Shown here piece by piece: positions 20,042 through 28,168 of a DNA stretch of 64,000 nt. The stretch's first letter is position 1, and every line of letters begins with the position of its first letter. Source of the stretch: Candidatus Nitrotoga sp. M5 (GTDB lineage: Bacteria > Pseudomonadota > Gammaproteobacteria > Burkholderiales > Gallionellaceae); assembly GCF_927904885.1 (NCBI RefSeq), contig NZ_CAKMNW010000001.1, positions 1-64,000 of the forward strand. Reading direction: 5' to 3'. The notes under the pieces were generated by a model. It did no database searches and had not been told where the DNA came from. It saw nothing but the letters and a program-made list of their open reading frames with translations. Made by a program: the position numbers and the translations under genes.

Positions 20042-21031
20042 ATGAAAAAAACAGCAATAATTGGCTGTAACACGATAACCTTTATCGTGTTAGCCCTTAC
20101 TACCATCGAAAATGCTATTGCAGAGCAGTCTGATGTAACAACTCGCAAATGTCATTTAGAGGTTCGAGAGACAATGGTCCGCGCAGGTATCAAACAACTA
20201 TACGCAGCAGACCAAAAAAGGGTAAATAAAAGCTGCCAACAGGGCGACGTTAGTAGCGCGATCAAATACATCGAACGGATCGGCGTATACAAGAGATGCG
20301 TCCGAGACCTTGATGCACATATCAAGGACACCCTCCTCCACGTCAATAAGGACGTGCATAATCGCGCAATTTCGCAATGCCGGCAAGGCGATCTGAAGAA
20401 GGCGATAGCGGAGGTCAGCGTGGCACCGACAGAAATACCAGATACACCTGCGGAGATAATCTCATTCGCTGCAAACACTGGAAAAGTCAACAAAGGTAGC
20501 TCTGTCACTTTGTCATGGCGCACGGCAAATGCTAATACGGTTATGCTCGGCAGATATGGCAAAAATGATTTACAAAAAGTCCCAACGTCAGGGTCGCGAT
20601 CATACTCACTAGACCAGACCACAACCTATATTCTAATGGTCGGGCAATCGACATCGGGACCGACAACGATGAAGTCGAAGACGCTTCAGGTCGTGGTAAG
20701 TGCACCGCCGAAGGGAACCTGCTCAATTGAAGGTGAACTCGAAGGGAAGTGGCGCCAACCGATACAAGAGCGACCTCAGGGGCCAAGTTCAATCTGGACG
20801 GTAGATGTAGGCATCTATAACGTAGGTTCCGACAGACCATTTGAGGGTGCTTCAGTGAGCGGTCACGGCAATCACGGAATATACCGATTTAAGGACCTCA
20901 GTGCTGGAAAAGAATACACAGTTAAACCAGTTTGGGCTTCCAGCCCACCGGAAGGTAATGTCTCATGCACGCCAGGTAAAATACATAAAGGACCAAAATT
21001 TAAGATTACGGGTCGTCCTCTGATCGATTAG
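20042..21031 (+). CDS. Secreted protein with an Ig-like domain, function unknown
   Basis: About 330 residues. I start at ATG 20042 because GGGAG is 7 nt upstream and the product then begins with a typical signal peptide (MKKTAIIGCNTITFIVLAL). A Cys-rich helical segment (residues about 30-125, with repeated CRQGDLKKAI-like motifs) is followed by a beta-sandwich stretch (SFAANTGKVNKGSSVTLSW...YILMVG) resembling bacterial Ig-like folds, and a C-terminal domain ending GRPLID. I do not recognise the family. It lies on the same strand as, and directly before, the cassette genes; an attC-like sequence follows it, so it may be the first retained cassette. Confidence 0.65.
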   Translation: MKKTAIIGCNTITFIVLALTTIENAIAEQSDVTTRKCHLEVRETMVRAGIKQLYAADQKRVNKSCQQGDVSSAIKYIERIGVYKRCVRDLDAHIKDTLLHVNKDVHNRAISQCRQGDLKKAIAEVSVAPTEIPDTPAEIISFAANTGKVNKGSSVTLSWRTANANTVMLGRYGKNDLQKVPTSGSRSYSLDQTTTYILMVGQSTSGPTTMKSKTLQVVVSAPPKGTCSIEGELEGKWRQPIQERPQGPSSIWTVDVGIYNVGSDRPFEGASVSGHGNHGIYRFKDLSAGKEYTVKPVWASSPPEGNVSCTPGKIHKGPKFKITGRPLID

Positions 21032-21062
21032 ATAATTGTTAGAATATGACTGCGATATTTAA

Positions 21063-21141
21063 AGATAACAACGCATTTTAATGGACAACATAAATCGCCG
21101 CTACGCTCTGTTTTTGCTTCCGGTAATTTTGGGCAGTAGGC
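21063..21141 (+). other. Degenerate attC-like site
   Basis: AGATAACAACGC at the left and GCAGTAGGC at the right with a central GCTACGCTC resemble an eroded attC. R' lacks one T of GTTAGGC. Position between two unrelated genes is the main support. Confidence 0.35.
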
Positions 21142-21149
21142 ATTTTGAA

Positions 21150-21206
21150 GTGAGGACGACCTCACCTCTCCCAAAGCAAAAGGGGACGGCCCCTGTAACT
21201 GAGAGG
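21150..21206 (+). promoter_or_regulatory. Guanidine-II riboswitch (mini-ykkC)
   Basis: Two short hairpins with ACGR tetraloops stand in tandem. The first pairs GUGAGG with CCUCAC around ACGA (21150-21165); the second pairs AGGGG with CCCCU around ACGG (21181-21194). The linker is 15 nt, and the second hairpin ends 6 nt before the GAGAGG ribosome site (21201-21206) of the SMR exporter. This is the full diagnostic architecture of the guanidine-II class, which dimerises through the loops on binding guanidinium and exposes the ribosome site. Regulation is therefore most likely translational activation by guanidine. Confidence 0.92.
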
Positions 21207-21211
21207 TGTTT

Positions 21212-21529
21212 ATGAACTGGATTATTCTCTTCGTGGCCGGACTGCTTGAGATAGGCTGGGCCATTGGGCTAAAATATTCTGAGGGATTTACAAAACTTTG
21301 GCCAACGATAGGAACGCTGCTGTCGTTAATTGCGAGTTTCCTATTACTGGGCTTAGCAATGAGAAGCTTGCCTGTCGGTACAGCTTACGCTGTGTGGGTA
21401 GGCATTGGCGCTGTCGGCACGGCTGCACTAGGAATTGTATTGTTCGATGAATCAACTGAAATGCTAAAGATGGTAAGCCTCGGCTTAATTTGTGCTGGTA
21501 TTGTTGGCCTTAAACTGGCCCATACATAA
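21212..21529 (+). CDS. gdx: Gdx/SugE-type SMR guanidinium exporter
   Basis: Small multidrug resistance family inner-membrane protein of 105 residues with four transmembrane helices. The membrane-embedded Glu of the proton/substrate site is in [13 protein letters not shown] (helix 1). The [18 protein letters not shown] stretch is the conserved signature of the Gdx/SugE subgroup, which exports guanidinium in exchange for protons as a dual-topology dimer. The riboswitch directly upstream independently supports guanidinium as the substrate. ATG 21212 is correctly placed after GAGAGG. It sits in the cassette array, a common home for SMR genes. Confidence 0.93.
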   Translation: MNWIILFVAGLLEIGWAIGLKYSEGFTKLWPTIGTLLSLIASFLLLGLAMRSLPVGTAYAVWVGIGAVGTAALGIVLFDESTEMLKMVSLGLICAGIVGLKLAHT

Positions 21530-21548
21530 TAAGGCGCAGTTGCCGCAG

Positions 21549-21608
21549 ATAACAAAGTTGAGACGGCTTACGCTCCACTCCAGCCACCCCAAAACTTGGC
21601 ATTTGGCC
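21549..21608 (+). other. Degenerate attC-like site
   Basis: Starts ATAACAAAGTTGAGACGGC and ends with AACTTGGCATTTGGCC, with complementary AAGTT/AACTT and GGC/GCC arms around GCTTACGCTCC. The R' box is far from consensus, so confidence is low. Confidence 0.35.
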
Positions 21609-21628
21609 TTAAATGAGATCAATTCATA

Positions 21629-22078
21629 ATGATTCATCACTATTCGATTTCCGTTCAAGACACCAAAAATGTTTCTGAGGTGCTGGCTGAACTTTTCGGT
21701 GGAACCATTACCCGGTTTGGTCCCAACCCGAACTCATACATCGTTTGGCTTGGAGATGAATACGGTTCAGCCATAGAGTTACATCCTGCGGGTACGGAGA
21801 TGTACCCTGATGCAGGTGAAAATCAAGCGAATTTCCGGCACGACCCTTCGCAATCCAATTTCAGCGCGACTCATGCAGCTATCTCCATCAATCGTACGAG
21901 AGAAGCGATTTACAAGGTTGCGAAAACACAGGGCTGGAAAGCTTTGGATTTGTCGCGAGGCGGATTCAATGTGATTGAGTTTTGGATAGAGAATAGCGTA
22001 ATGATTGAGTTCCTCACTCCTGATATGACAAATGACTATTTATCTGCAACCAAAGATTATATAAAGTCAACTTCTTAA
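21629..22078 (+). CDS. VOC (glyoxalase-like) family protein
   Basis: A 149-residue protein with the paired beta-alpha-beta-beta-beta fold of the vicinal oxygen chelate superfamily. The first module starts HHYSISVQDTKNVSEVLAEL and the second SATHAAISINRTREAIYKV, ending VIEFWIENSVMIEFLTP. H3/H4, the Glu of AIELHP, H87 or H88 of THAA, and the Glu of MIEFL are plausible metal ligands. The substrate is unknown; such genes in cassettes are often annotated as antibiotic or toxin resistance, but nothing here decides that. It is followed within 31 bp by the DUF488 gene, so both may share one cassette. Confidence 0.7.
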   Translation: MIHHYSISVQDTKNVSEVLAELFGGTITRFGPNPNSYIVWLGDEYGSAIELHPAGTEMYPDAGENQANFRHDPSQSNFSATHAAISINRTREAIYKVAKTQGWKALDLSRGGFNVIEFWIENSVMIEFLTPDMTNDYLSATKDYIKSTS

Positions 22079-22109
22079 GTCCCCCTCGCTTTTTGTAAAA
22101 GGCTGGCAA

Positions 22110-22490
22110 ATGAGCAGTAAACAAATCGATATCCGCGTTAAAAGAGTGTATGCAGAACCTGAAGAGTCGGATGGACGGCGTGTTCTTGTTGACCGATTGT
22201 GGGCCCGTGGACTATCTAAAGAAAAGGCGAAAGTGAATGTCTGGATAAAGGAGGTTGCGCCTTCTACAGAGTTGCGACGTTGGTACGGACATGACCCGAA
22301 AAAGTGGGACGAATTCAAAAGCCGGTATGCTGCTGAATTGAAGAGCAACCCTGACCAAGTTGCAGCAATATTAGAAGAACTAAAGGCGGGTACCGTTACA
22401 TTTCTCTACAGCTCCAAAGAAGAAAAGCTGAATAATGCGGTCGTTTTAAAGGAGTATATTGAGTCAATTATTCGTGATAGAGCCGAATAA
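22110..22490 (+). CDS. DUF488 family protein
   Basis: A 126-residue cytoplasmic protein with the DUF488 signature: RVKRVYAEPEESDGRRVLVD, LWARGLSKEKA, the acidic/aromatic stretch LRRWYGHDPKKWDEFKSRY and a final TFLYSSKEEKLNNAVVLKEY. The family is widespread and biochemically unassigned; the arginine-rich front half and final LYSSK motif are its conserved face. It begins 31 bp after the VOC gene. No attC follows; instead a transposase remnant fills the next 450 bp. Confidence 0.8.
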   Translation: MSSKQIDIRVKRVYAEPEESDGRRVLVDRLWARGLSKEKAKVNVWIKEVAPSTELRRWYGHDPKKWDEFKSRYAAELKSNPDQVAAILEELKAGTVTFLYSSKEEKLNNAVVLKEYIESIIRDRAE

Positions 22491-22529
22491 TAAATCAATC
22501 AAATGCGCACAAAAACTAAATTTACTGGA

Positions 22530-22780
22530 CGCTGCGCATAAGAAATGCATCGCCACTCATCCCAGACGAAGATCGATTCTAAAACGGGTAAACAAATGAT
22601 CTCACGCCACTTTGCGACGGTGGAGCTGATGTATTGCAATCTGCGTGGAAGCAAGCGCCTGCACCGCTTTACGCTACGCGGAAAAGTAAATGTGAATTGG
22701 CAGTGGATGTCGTATTACATAATGCATAATATCGAGAAGCAGGCGAATCATGGTTATGCAAGATTAAGCAGCTGGTAGCA
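22530..22780 (+). pseudogene. Decayed transposase C-terminus (IS1182/IS5-like)
   Basis: The plus-strand reading includes SRHFATVELMYCNLRGSKRL, HRFTLRGKVNVNWQW and MHNIEKQANHG. This matches the C-terminal end of DDE transposases of the IS1182 type (ATVEPVFGNI..., RFTLRG..VN..W, HNIEK). It has no N-terminus or catalytic centre. The adjoining 22781-22973 continues as degenerate sequence without a gene. The insertion explains the missing attC between DUF488 and the next cassette. Confidence 0.65.
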
Positions 22781-22973
22781 AGGTGCTCTCGCCCCTTTAT
22801 CGCATCGGTAGGCTTACGAGAGTAGCCAAGTTTCTGATGGAAAGTTTACCGGTAAACAGACAGCCGAATATGAAGAAAACCTTTAGGCTTGAAAATCCCA
22901 CGCAAAGCTTAAACAGGGTTCAGAACGGAAGGTTTTCTGCAACGCCGTTAGCACTTAACACAGTACTGTTGTC

Positions 22974-23564
22974 ATGCTTAAAATTGAATCCTTATTGAAT
23001 GATATTAGAGAATGTACAATTTGCGAAAAGCACTTAGCCTATGGTGCTCGTCCTATTTTACAAATTAACCCGAATGCCAAAATTTTAATTGCAGGGCAAG
23101 CACCAGGCAAAAAAGTTCATGAATCTGGTGTGCCGTTCGACGATGCCAGTGGTGATCGTTTGCGTGACTGGATGGGTGTTTCTAAAAATACATTCTATGA
23201 CTCTAATCAAATCGCAATTCTACCAATGGGCTTTTGCTATCCTGGTAAAGGAAAAAATGGAGATTTGCCTCCACGTCCAGAATGTGAACGAGCTTGGCGC
23301 GATCAACTCTTAGCGCAACTTCCCAACATAAAAACAATGTTAGTACTTGGTAAATATGCGCAGGCATATCATTTTGGTAGCAGCAGCTCTTCTCTAACTG
23401 CTCTTGTAAAATCATGGCCAACTTATTGGCCAAGCAAAGTCCCTCTTCCGCATCCCAGCCCTAGAAACAATATATGGCTTAGTAAAAATCGCTGGTTTGA
23501 ACAAGATTTAATTCCGTTACTGCAAAAACAATGTCGGCAACTTTTGCAAGATAAGATGGGCTAA
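22974..23564 (+). CDS. Uracil-DNA glycosylase family protein
   Basis: A 196-residue member of the UDG superfamily, likely an Fe-S type. Cys14 and Cys17 (CTIC) lie at the N-terminus, followed by the active-site region AGQAPGKKVHESGVPF (about 40-55), a GFCYPGK loop, and the DNA-intercalation motif LPHPSPRN near residue 153. Family members excise uracil or deaminated bases. The usual catalytic acid after GQAPG is not obvious, and the motif resembles a subgroup of unassigned activity, so the reaction is inferred from fold only. A lone repair-type enzyme in a cassette array is plausible cargo. Confidence 0.75.
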   Translation: MLKIESLLNDIRECTICEKHLAYGARPILQINPNAKILIAGQAPGKKVHESGVPFDDASGDRLRDWMGVSKNTFYDSNQIAILPMGFCYPGKGKNGDLPPRPECERAWRDQLLAQLPNIKTMLVLGKYAQAYHFGSSSSSLTALVKSWPTYWPSKVPLPHPSPRNNIWLSKNRWFEQDLIPLLQKQCRQLLQDKMG

Positions 23565-23570
23565 CGAGTA

Positions 23571-23608
23571 GGGGCACCTCTAAAATCCAATTTTTGTCAC
23601 AATACTGC
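23571..23608 (-). repeat. Dispersed repeat, partial copy 4
   Basis: The sequence GGGGCACCTCTAAAATCCAA and the following TTTTTGTCACAATAC equal the right end of the ~150-bp repeat near hpnC, in inverted orientation. Only the end is present. Confidence 0.6.
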
Positions 23609-23644
23609 GTTAATTGTGATCGCGAAATGAGCCACAATCTAACT

Positions 23645-23708
23645 CGTTTAACAAATCGCTCAAGTTGCGACCTCCGCTTCGCTGCGGCAACTTAACTCAA
23701 ACGTACGG
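23645..23708 (+). other. attC recombination site
   Basis: R'' is GTTTAAC (fits RYYYAAC); then CAAGTTGC pairs with GCAACTTAACTC around a GC-rich loop, ending CAAACGTACGGC where canonical R' would be GTTAGGC. Length 64 bp. The internal text TCGCTCAAG...CTTAACTCAA is nearly that of classical class 1 cassette sites. A second partial hairpin (GTGATCGCGAAATGAGCCAC) directly precedes it. Confidence 0.8.
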
Positions 23709-23731
23709 CATAATAAGCAACTGGAAGTGAT

Positions 23732-24814
23732 ATGTTACTGATATCTGCTATAGCTACGTTATTGATTGTAATTGCCACCTTACTACCTCGATTTAAATGT
23801 TCACATTGGATCGTCAGGGGGATGGATTTTCCGCGTCTGCAGTTTGCCTTCTTTGCAGCGGTCCTGCTGATTTTCCACTTTATTTTTCTCGACCTGCAAA
23901 TGCTGGTCAATTGGTTGCTAATTTCTGCAACAGCCCTATGTTTTTTTTGGCAGTTATGGTGGGTATTACCTTATACCCCCATCTGGCCTAAAGAGGTCAT
24001 GACCTCCAAAGTTATTGATCCCAATAGACAGCTTAGTATCATTACATCCAACGTGTTAAAAACAAATCATAAAAGCGATGCGCTAATTAATATTGTTACA
24101 GAGTATCGACCCGATATTCTAGTAACCCTGGAGTCGGATAAATGGTGGGAGAACAAGCTTAAAGTACTGGAGGCTGACATGCCATATAGTGTCAAATGCC
24201 CCCTTGATAATTTATATGGCATGCACGTCTACTCCAGATTACCTATTAGCGAAGAAAAAATTTCTTATTTGGTTGAGGAGGATGTGCCATCAATACATTT
24301 GTCTTTGGAGCTACGTACAGGGAATAAAGTGCACATGCACTTCGTCCATCCCGCACCACCCAGCCCGACTGAAAACCCTGAGTCGACCGAACGTGATGCT
24401 GAGTTAATTACGATTGCTAGAAGTGTCGCAGAGACTGAACAACCAGTCATCGTAACAGGTGACCTCAATGATGTCGCATGGTCTGTTACAACTCGACTTT
24501 TTCGTAAAGTTAGTGGCTTACTTGACCCTCGCGTAGGACGTGGCTTGTTTAACACCTTTCACGTAGATTTCCCCTTTTTACGCTGGCCATTGGATCATCT
24601 ATTTCACAGCTCGCACTTTAACGTAAAAAATATACAGCGTTTGCCATCGATTGGCTCAGATCATTTTCCACTTTATACAGTTCTTGTGTATGACCCTGTC
24701 GAGGGGGCAAACCAAGAGGGGCTACAGGCTAATGGTCAGGATCACATTCAGGCCAAAAGAGTATCTGAAAAAAAAGACGTCAGTAAGAAGGATGTACCTA
24801 AGCTAAATGGATAA
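23732..24814 (+). CDS. Membrane-anchored EEP (endonuclease/exonuclease/phosphatase) protein
   Basis: About 360 residues. Three hydrophobic helices at the N-terminus (LLISAIATLLIVIATLL, LQFAFFAAVLLIFHFIF, and a third to about residue 90) precede an extracytoplasmic EEP domain. Catalytic motifs are in order: ITSNVLKTNH, VTLESDKWW (metal Glu), GDLNDVAWS (D and N of the active site), LDHLFHS and final GSDHFPL (catalytic Asp-His). The polar Lys-rich tail lies beyond the domain. Possible substrates are phosphodiesters or phospholipid head groups; none can be chosen from sequence. Flanked on both sides by attC sites, so it is a single-gene cassette. Confidence 0.85.
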   Translation: MLLISAIATLLIVIATLLPRFKCSHWIVRGMDFPRLQFAFFAAVLLIFHFIFLDLQMLVNWLLISATALCFFWQLWWVLPYTPIWPKEVMTSKVIDPNRQLSIITSNVLKTNHKSDALINIVTEYRPDILVTLESDKWWENKLKVLEADMPYSVKCPLDNLYGMHVYSRLPISEEKISYLVEEDVPSIHLSLELRTGNKVHMHFVHPAPPSPTENPESTERDAELITIARSVAETEQPVIVTGDLNDVAWSVTTRLFRKVSGLLDPRVGRGLFNTFHVDFPFLRWPLDHLFHSSHFNVKNIQRLPSIGSDHFPLYTVLVYDPVEGANQEGLQANGQDHIQAKRVSEKKDVSKKDVPKLNG

Positions 24815-24869
24815 GCTCACTTGAAATTTGGTTCCTTAAACATCAGATTGCAATGTGAGTCGCAAGCTC

Positions 24870-24941
24870 ATTTAACAAATATTTGCTGTCAAAAATTAAC
24901 ATATTTAGCTGCCAGTTTGCTACAGATGTATGGCGTTAGGC
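24870..24941 (+). other. attC recombination site
   Basis: R'' ATTTAAC and R' GTTAGGC both match consensus exactly. The 72-bp element has CTGT/ACAG arms with an internal AT-rich loop. It ends the EEP cassette. Confidence 0.8.
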
Positions 24942-24972
24942 TAACAATAAATTGCTACTCGGAGAACACACA

Positions 24973-25434
24973 ATGGAAGTAAAGATTGTCAATTTTCCAG
25001 AAACTAAAGTAGCTGTTTTGGAGCATAAAGGCCCACCGGGGCTTGAGCATGAGTCGATAAAAAAACTGATTGAATGGCGTATTGAAAATACACTGTCACC
25101 TCACAAACACCAAAGTTACGGAGTTCATTACAACAACCCCGCTACAACACTCCCAGAAAAATATAGAGTCGATCTTTGTATTTCAGTAAGGCAAGAGATT
25201 CCGCTAAACCCACAGGGCGTTATAAACAAGGTAATTCCATCTGGTCGCTGTGCTGTAGCTCGGCATATAGGAGCACGAGATCAAGTAACGGCGGCAGCTT
25301 ATTTATATGAAAGTTGGTTACCTGACAGCGGTGAAAAATTGCGAGATTATCCATTATTTTTCCACTACGTTAATGTTGGCCCTAATGTGAAAGAGCTAGA
25401 AATGATCACTGATGTTTATCTACCATTGGAATAA
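24973..25434 (+). CDS. GyrI-like effector-binding domain protein
   Basis: A 153-residue single-domain protein of the GyrI/SbmC fold (AraC effector-binding type). It starts MEVKIVNFPETKVAVLEHKG and contains the family stretch YGVHYNNPATTLPEKYRVDLC, with the conserved Glu region and IPSGRCAVARHIG in the second half, ending ITDVYLPLE. Members bind small hydrophobic cations or protect gyrase from inhibitors; which applies here is unknown. GGAG lies 8 nt before ATG 24973, and the upstream TTG frame is not needed. It lies between two attC sites and forms a one-gene cassette. Confidence 0.8.
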   Translation: MEVKIVNFPETKVAVLEHKGPPGLEHESIKKLIEWRIENTLSPHKHQSYGVHYNNPATTLPEKYRVDLCISVRQEIPLNPQGVINKVIPSGRCAVARHIGARDQVTAAAYLYESWLPDSGEKLRDYPLFFHYVNVGPNVKELEMITDVYLPLE

Positions 25435-25440
25435 ATTACG

Positions 25441-25511
25441 GCTTAACAGGTACTCGTTCGGACGCAAACTACACTGCGCTTCGTTTGCGCCGCACAAATT
25501 AATCGTTATAC
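25441..25511 (+). other. attC recombination site
   Basis: R'' GCTTAAC fits consensus; R' GTTATAC differs by one base. Central arms GACGCAAAC and GTTTGCGCCG pair around TACACTGCGCTTC. Length 71 bp. Confidence 0.78.
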
Positions 25512-25529
25512 ATCGCTAAAGAGGAAAGT

Positions 25530-27083
25530 ATGAGCAATCCAATAATTGCAGATAACAAACCAGCTAAAGTGAGTCTTTCTAAAGGTCAGGAATATTATTT
25601 CTGCACTTGTGGTAGATCAAAAAACCAGCCATTTTGTGATGGTTCGCATGTGGGCACATCTTTTACTCCCAGAAAAGTTATTTCTGACAATGACGGCGAA
25701 GCATATTTGTGTGCTTGTAAACATACTGGCAATCCACCTTTTTGTGACGGAACACATAAACAATTTAAAGCCGAAGAAGTGGGTAAAGAAGGACCCGGAG
25801 TAACTTCAAAGCCTTCTGAATTACCGAAAGCCAAAGCAACAATCGAAGAACCTACAGTAGAATTTATTCACCAGCTCGCCAGAGAAGGATTATCCAAATT
25901 AGGACACCATGGTCAAATGACAGCTATGGGTGTTCCACGGTACAAATTACCTCATTGGGATGATTTGCAAATAATGGTCGCACAGTTGGCCACCAAACCT
26001 TTGTTAGAAGACACAGTCGTTGCTACTGAGCTGATTATCGGTCCAGAGGCTAAAAAGCCATTGGTATTAAAAATACCTTTATTTGTTTCTGATATGAGCT
26101 TCGGTGCATTGTCCGAAGAAGCAAAAATTGCATTAGCCAAAGGTGCTGATCTCTCAGGCACGGGTATCTGTTCGGGTGAAGGCGGAATGCTACCTGAAGA
26201 ACAAGAAGCAAATTCTCGTTATTTTTATGAATATGCCAGTGCAGGCTTTGGCTATAAAGAAGAGCAACTGAACAAAGTACAGGCCTTCCATTTTAAAGGT
26301 GGACAAGGTGCAAAAACTGGCACAGGCGGTCACCTCCCTGGTAACAAAAACATAGGCAAAATATCTCAGATAAGAGGTATTCCAGAAGGTGAGCCCGCTA
26401 TCTCACCACCTACCTTTAAAAATCTTTCCTCATCAAAAGATTTTAAACAATTTGCAAACCGTGTTAGAGAAATTACTGGTGGCATTCCTGTTGGCTTTAA
26501 GCTCAGTGCAAACCATATAGAAAAAGACATTCAGTTCGCATTGGACGCAAGTGCCGATTACATAATTTTGGATGGACGTGGTGGTGGTACAGGAGCAGCG
26601 CCTGAGATGTTTCGAAACCATATCAGTGTGCCAACGATACCCGCTCTTGCACGAGCACGTCGGTATCTAGATAAGCAAGGTGCCAGCAGTCGTGTGACAC
26701 TTATTATTACAGGTGGCTTACGTGTCCCCATAGATTTTGTTAAGGCTATGGCACTAGGCGCAGACGGCATTGCAATATCAAATAGCGCTCTGCAATCAAT
26801 TGGCTGTGTTGCAGCAAGAATATGCAATACAAATAACTGCCCAACAGGTATTGCTACTCAAAAAAAAGACTTACGACAAAAGTTAAATATTGAAAAATCA
26901 TCTGCTCAATTACACAACTTTTTATGCGCTTCTGTAGAACTGATGCAAGTAATGGCGCGGGCGTGTGGCCATAATGCTTTAAGCAAGTTTAATATCAATG
27001 ATTTGGCGACGTGGCATCGTGAAATGGCTTTATTGTCAGGTGTCACATACTCAGGATTTATGGATATCTCAGGTAATGTATAA
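25530..27083 (+). CDS. CDGSH iron-sulfur / glutamate synthase-like FMN fusion protein
   Basis: A 517-residue cytoplasmic redox fusion. Residues 1-90 hold two CDGSH-type iron-sulfur motifs, CTCGRSKNQPFCDGSH and CACKHTGNPPFCDGTH, each able to bind a 2Fe-2S cluster. After a linker comes a glutamate synthase central/FMN-binding barrel (about 110-515) with SDMSFGALSEEAK, KGGQGAKTGTGGHLPG and GRGGGTGAAPE. The Cys triad GCVAARICNTNNCPTG matches the 3Fe-4S site of GltB. The glutaminase domain is absent, so ammonia-dependent glutamate synthesis is not implied; it is more likely a stand-alone oxidoreductase of unknown substrate. Unusually large for an integron cassette. AGAGGAAAG precedes the ATG. Confidence 0.85.
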   Translation: MSNPIIADNKPAKVSLSKGQEYYFCTCGRSKNQPFCDGSHVGTSFTPRKVISDNDGEAYLCACKHTGNPPFCDGTHKQFKAEEVGKEGPGVTSKPSELPKAKATIEEPTVEFIHQLAREGLSKLGHHGQMTAMGVPRYKLPHWDDLQIMVAQLATKPLLEDTVVATELIIGPEAKKPLVLKIPLFVSDMSFGALSEEAKIALAKGADLSGTGICSGEGGMLPEEQEANSRYFYEYASAGFGYKEEQLNKVQAFHFKGGQGAKTGTGGHLPGNKNIGKISQIRGIPEGEPAISPPTFKNLSSSKDFKQFANRVREITGGIPVGFKLSANHIEKDIQFALDASADYIILDGRGGGTGAAPEMFRNHISVPTIPALARARRYLDKQGASSRVTLIITGGLRVPIDFVKAMALGADGIAISNSALQSIGCVAARICNTNNCPTGIATQKKDLRQKLNIEKSSAQLHNFLCASVELMQVMARACGHNALSKFNINDLATWHREMALLSGVTYSGFMDISGNV

Positions 27084-27148
27084 CAAAGTACCACCGGAAC
27101 TTTGTTACGTTTCACTTTACAAAACTTTGTGAGCTGGATCGTCATAAC
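27078..27148 (+). other. attC-like site overlapping the stop codon
   Basis: GTATAACAAAGT overlaps the stop; ACTTTGT and ACAAAGT arms repeat across the element and it ends near CGTCATAAC. The same GTATAAC left box is used in the better site at 28169. Moderate to low support. Confidence 0.4.
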
Positions 27149-27598
27149 CTAAAAGAAAACTGAGTTACAAAAATTAAAAAATATTATTCCCAAGCTCAAG
27201 GAAATCATGGGTCGATGTCTGAGAAGGCATGTCGGCTTGAACAAACAAATCTCAAAGCAACCAAGCACCAATATAAAAAGCGTAACAACGTTAATAAGTC
27301 ATTAAATTTAAAGTTAAAATAAAAAATAAATTAAAAAAACCTTGCTAAAATTTATGAGCATCGGTATTTTATGTAATGCCAAATAAGTAATAAACTGCAG
27401 GGCCATGCAAGGTTCTGTGGCAACATGCAAATAAACTGATATAACAATTACATTCACCGAAAACAACAAAATTGGCGCGCCATTTTGCTGTTGCAGAAGA
27501 CTCGTTAATTTCACTGTTCAAGTGATGTTGGTCTTTATGCTAAGTATTCCCAAGCCTAGCGTAATTTTTTTAAACCGGGAACAACGGAGAATATAAAC
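27149..27598. other. AT-rich leader before yceI-like gene
   Basis: About 450 bp without a gene. It is strongly AT-rich around 27300-27350 and probably holds a promoter for the YceI cassette; ATTCCCAAGC occurs twice (27188, 27546). No RNA recognised. Confidence 0.3.
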
Positions 27599-28168
27599 AT
27601 GAAAAAACTACTACTTTTAAGTCTGCTTGTCTTTCTGCCATTCAGTGCCCATGCTAATTGGACACTCAACAATGAGAAGTCTTCATTACATTTTGTTTCA
27701 GTAAAAAAATCAACTATAGGTGAAGTTCATCGTTTTACCTCTTTAGCGGGTTCATTGAAAGAGGGTAAAGCTAGTGTGGTAATTGACCTGGCTAGTGTAT
27801 ATACAAACATCCCTGTGAGAGATGATCGAATGAAAAGTATGCTTTTCGAGATCATTCAATTTCCAAAGGCTACAATAGAAACATCAATAGATGAATCTAA
27901 ATTGAAGAGTTTAAAAATCGGCGAACAATATCAAACAAATTTAACTGTAACTATTAACTTACATGGGGTTTCAAAAGAAATATCAGGCGACGTTCAAGTG
28001 ATCAAGCTTTCCGATAATAGTATTGTTGTTAACTCGGTGCATCCTATTATCATCAAAGCTGCTGATTTTGAATTGACCGGTGGGATAGAAGCCCTGGCAC
28101 AAGTTGCAAAACTGCCCGTTATAAGTTCAGCAGTGCCTGTAACATTTAATTTAGTATTTACACAATAA
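27599..28168 (+). CDS. YceI family periplasmic lipid-binding-like protein
   Basis: A 189-residue secreted protein with a signal peptide (MKKLLLLSLLVFLPFSAHA, cleavage before NWTL). The mature YceI fold starts NWTLNNEKSSLHFVSVKKST and contains the family motifs VVIDLASVYTNIPVRDDRM, FPKATIETS and LHGVSKEISGDV. The lipocalin-like barrel of the family binds isoprenoid chains. A role with quinones or other isoprenoids is family knowledge, not visible here. ACGGAG lies 9-10 nt before the ATG. An attC follows one base after the stop. Confidence 0.88.
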   Translation: MKKLLLLSLLVFLPFSAHANWTLNNEKSSLHFVSVKKSTIGEVHRFTSLAGSLKEGKASVVIDLASVYTNIPVRDDRMKSMLFEIIQFPKATIETSIDESKLKSLKIGEQYQTNLTVTINLHGVSKEISGDVQVIKLSDNSIVVNSVHPIIIKAADFELTGGIEALAQVAKLPVISSAVPVTFNLVFTQ

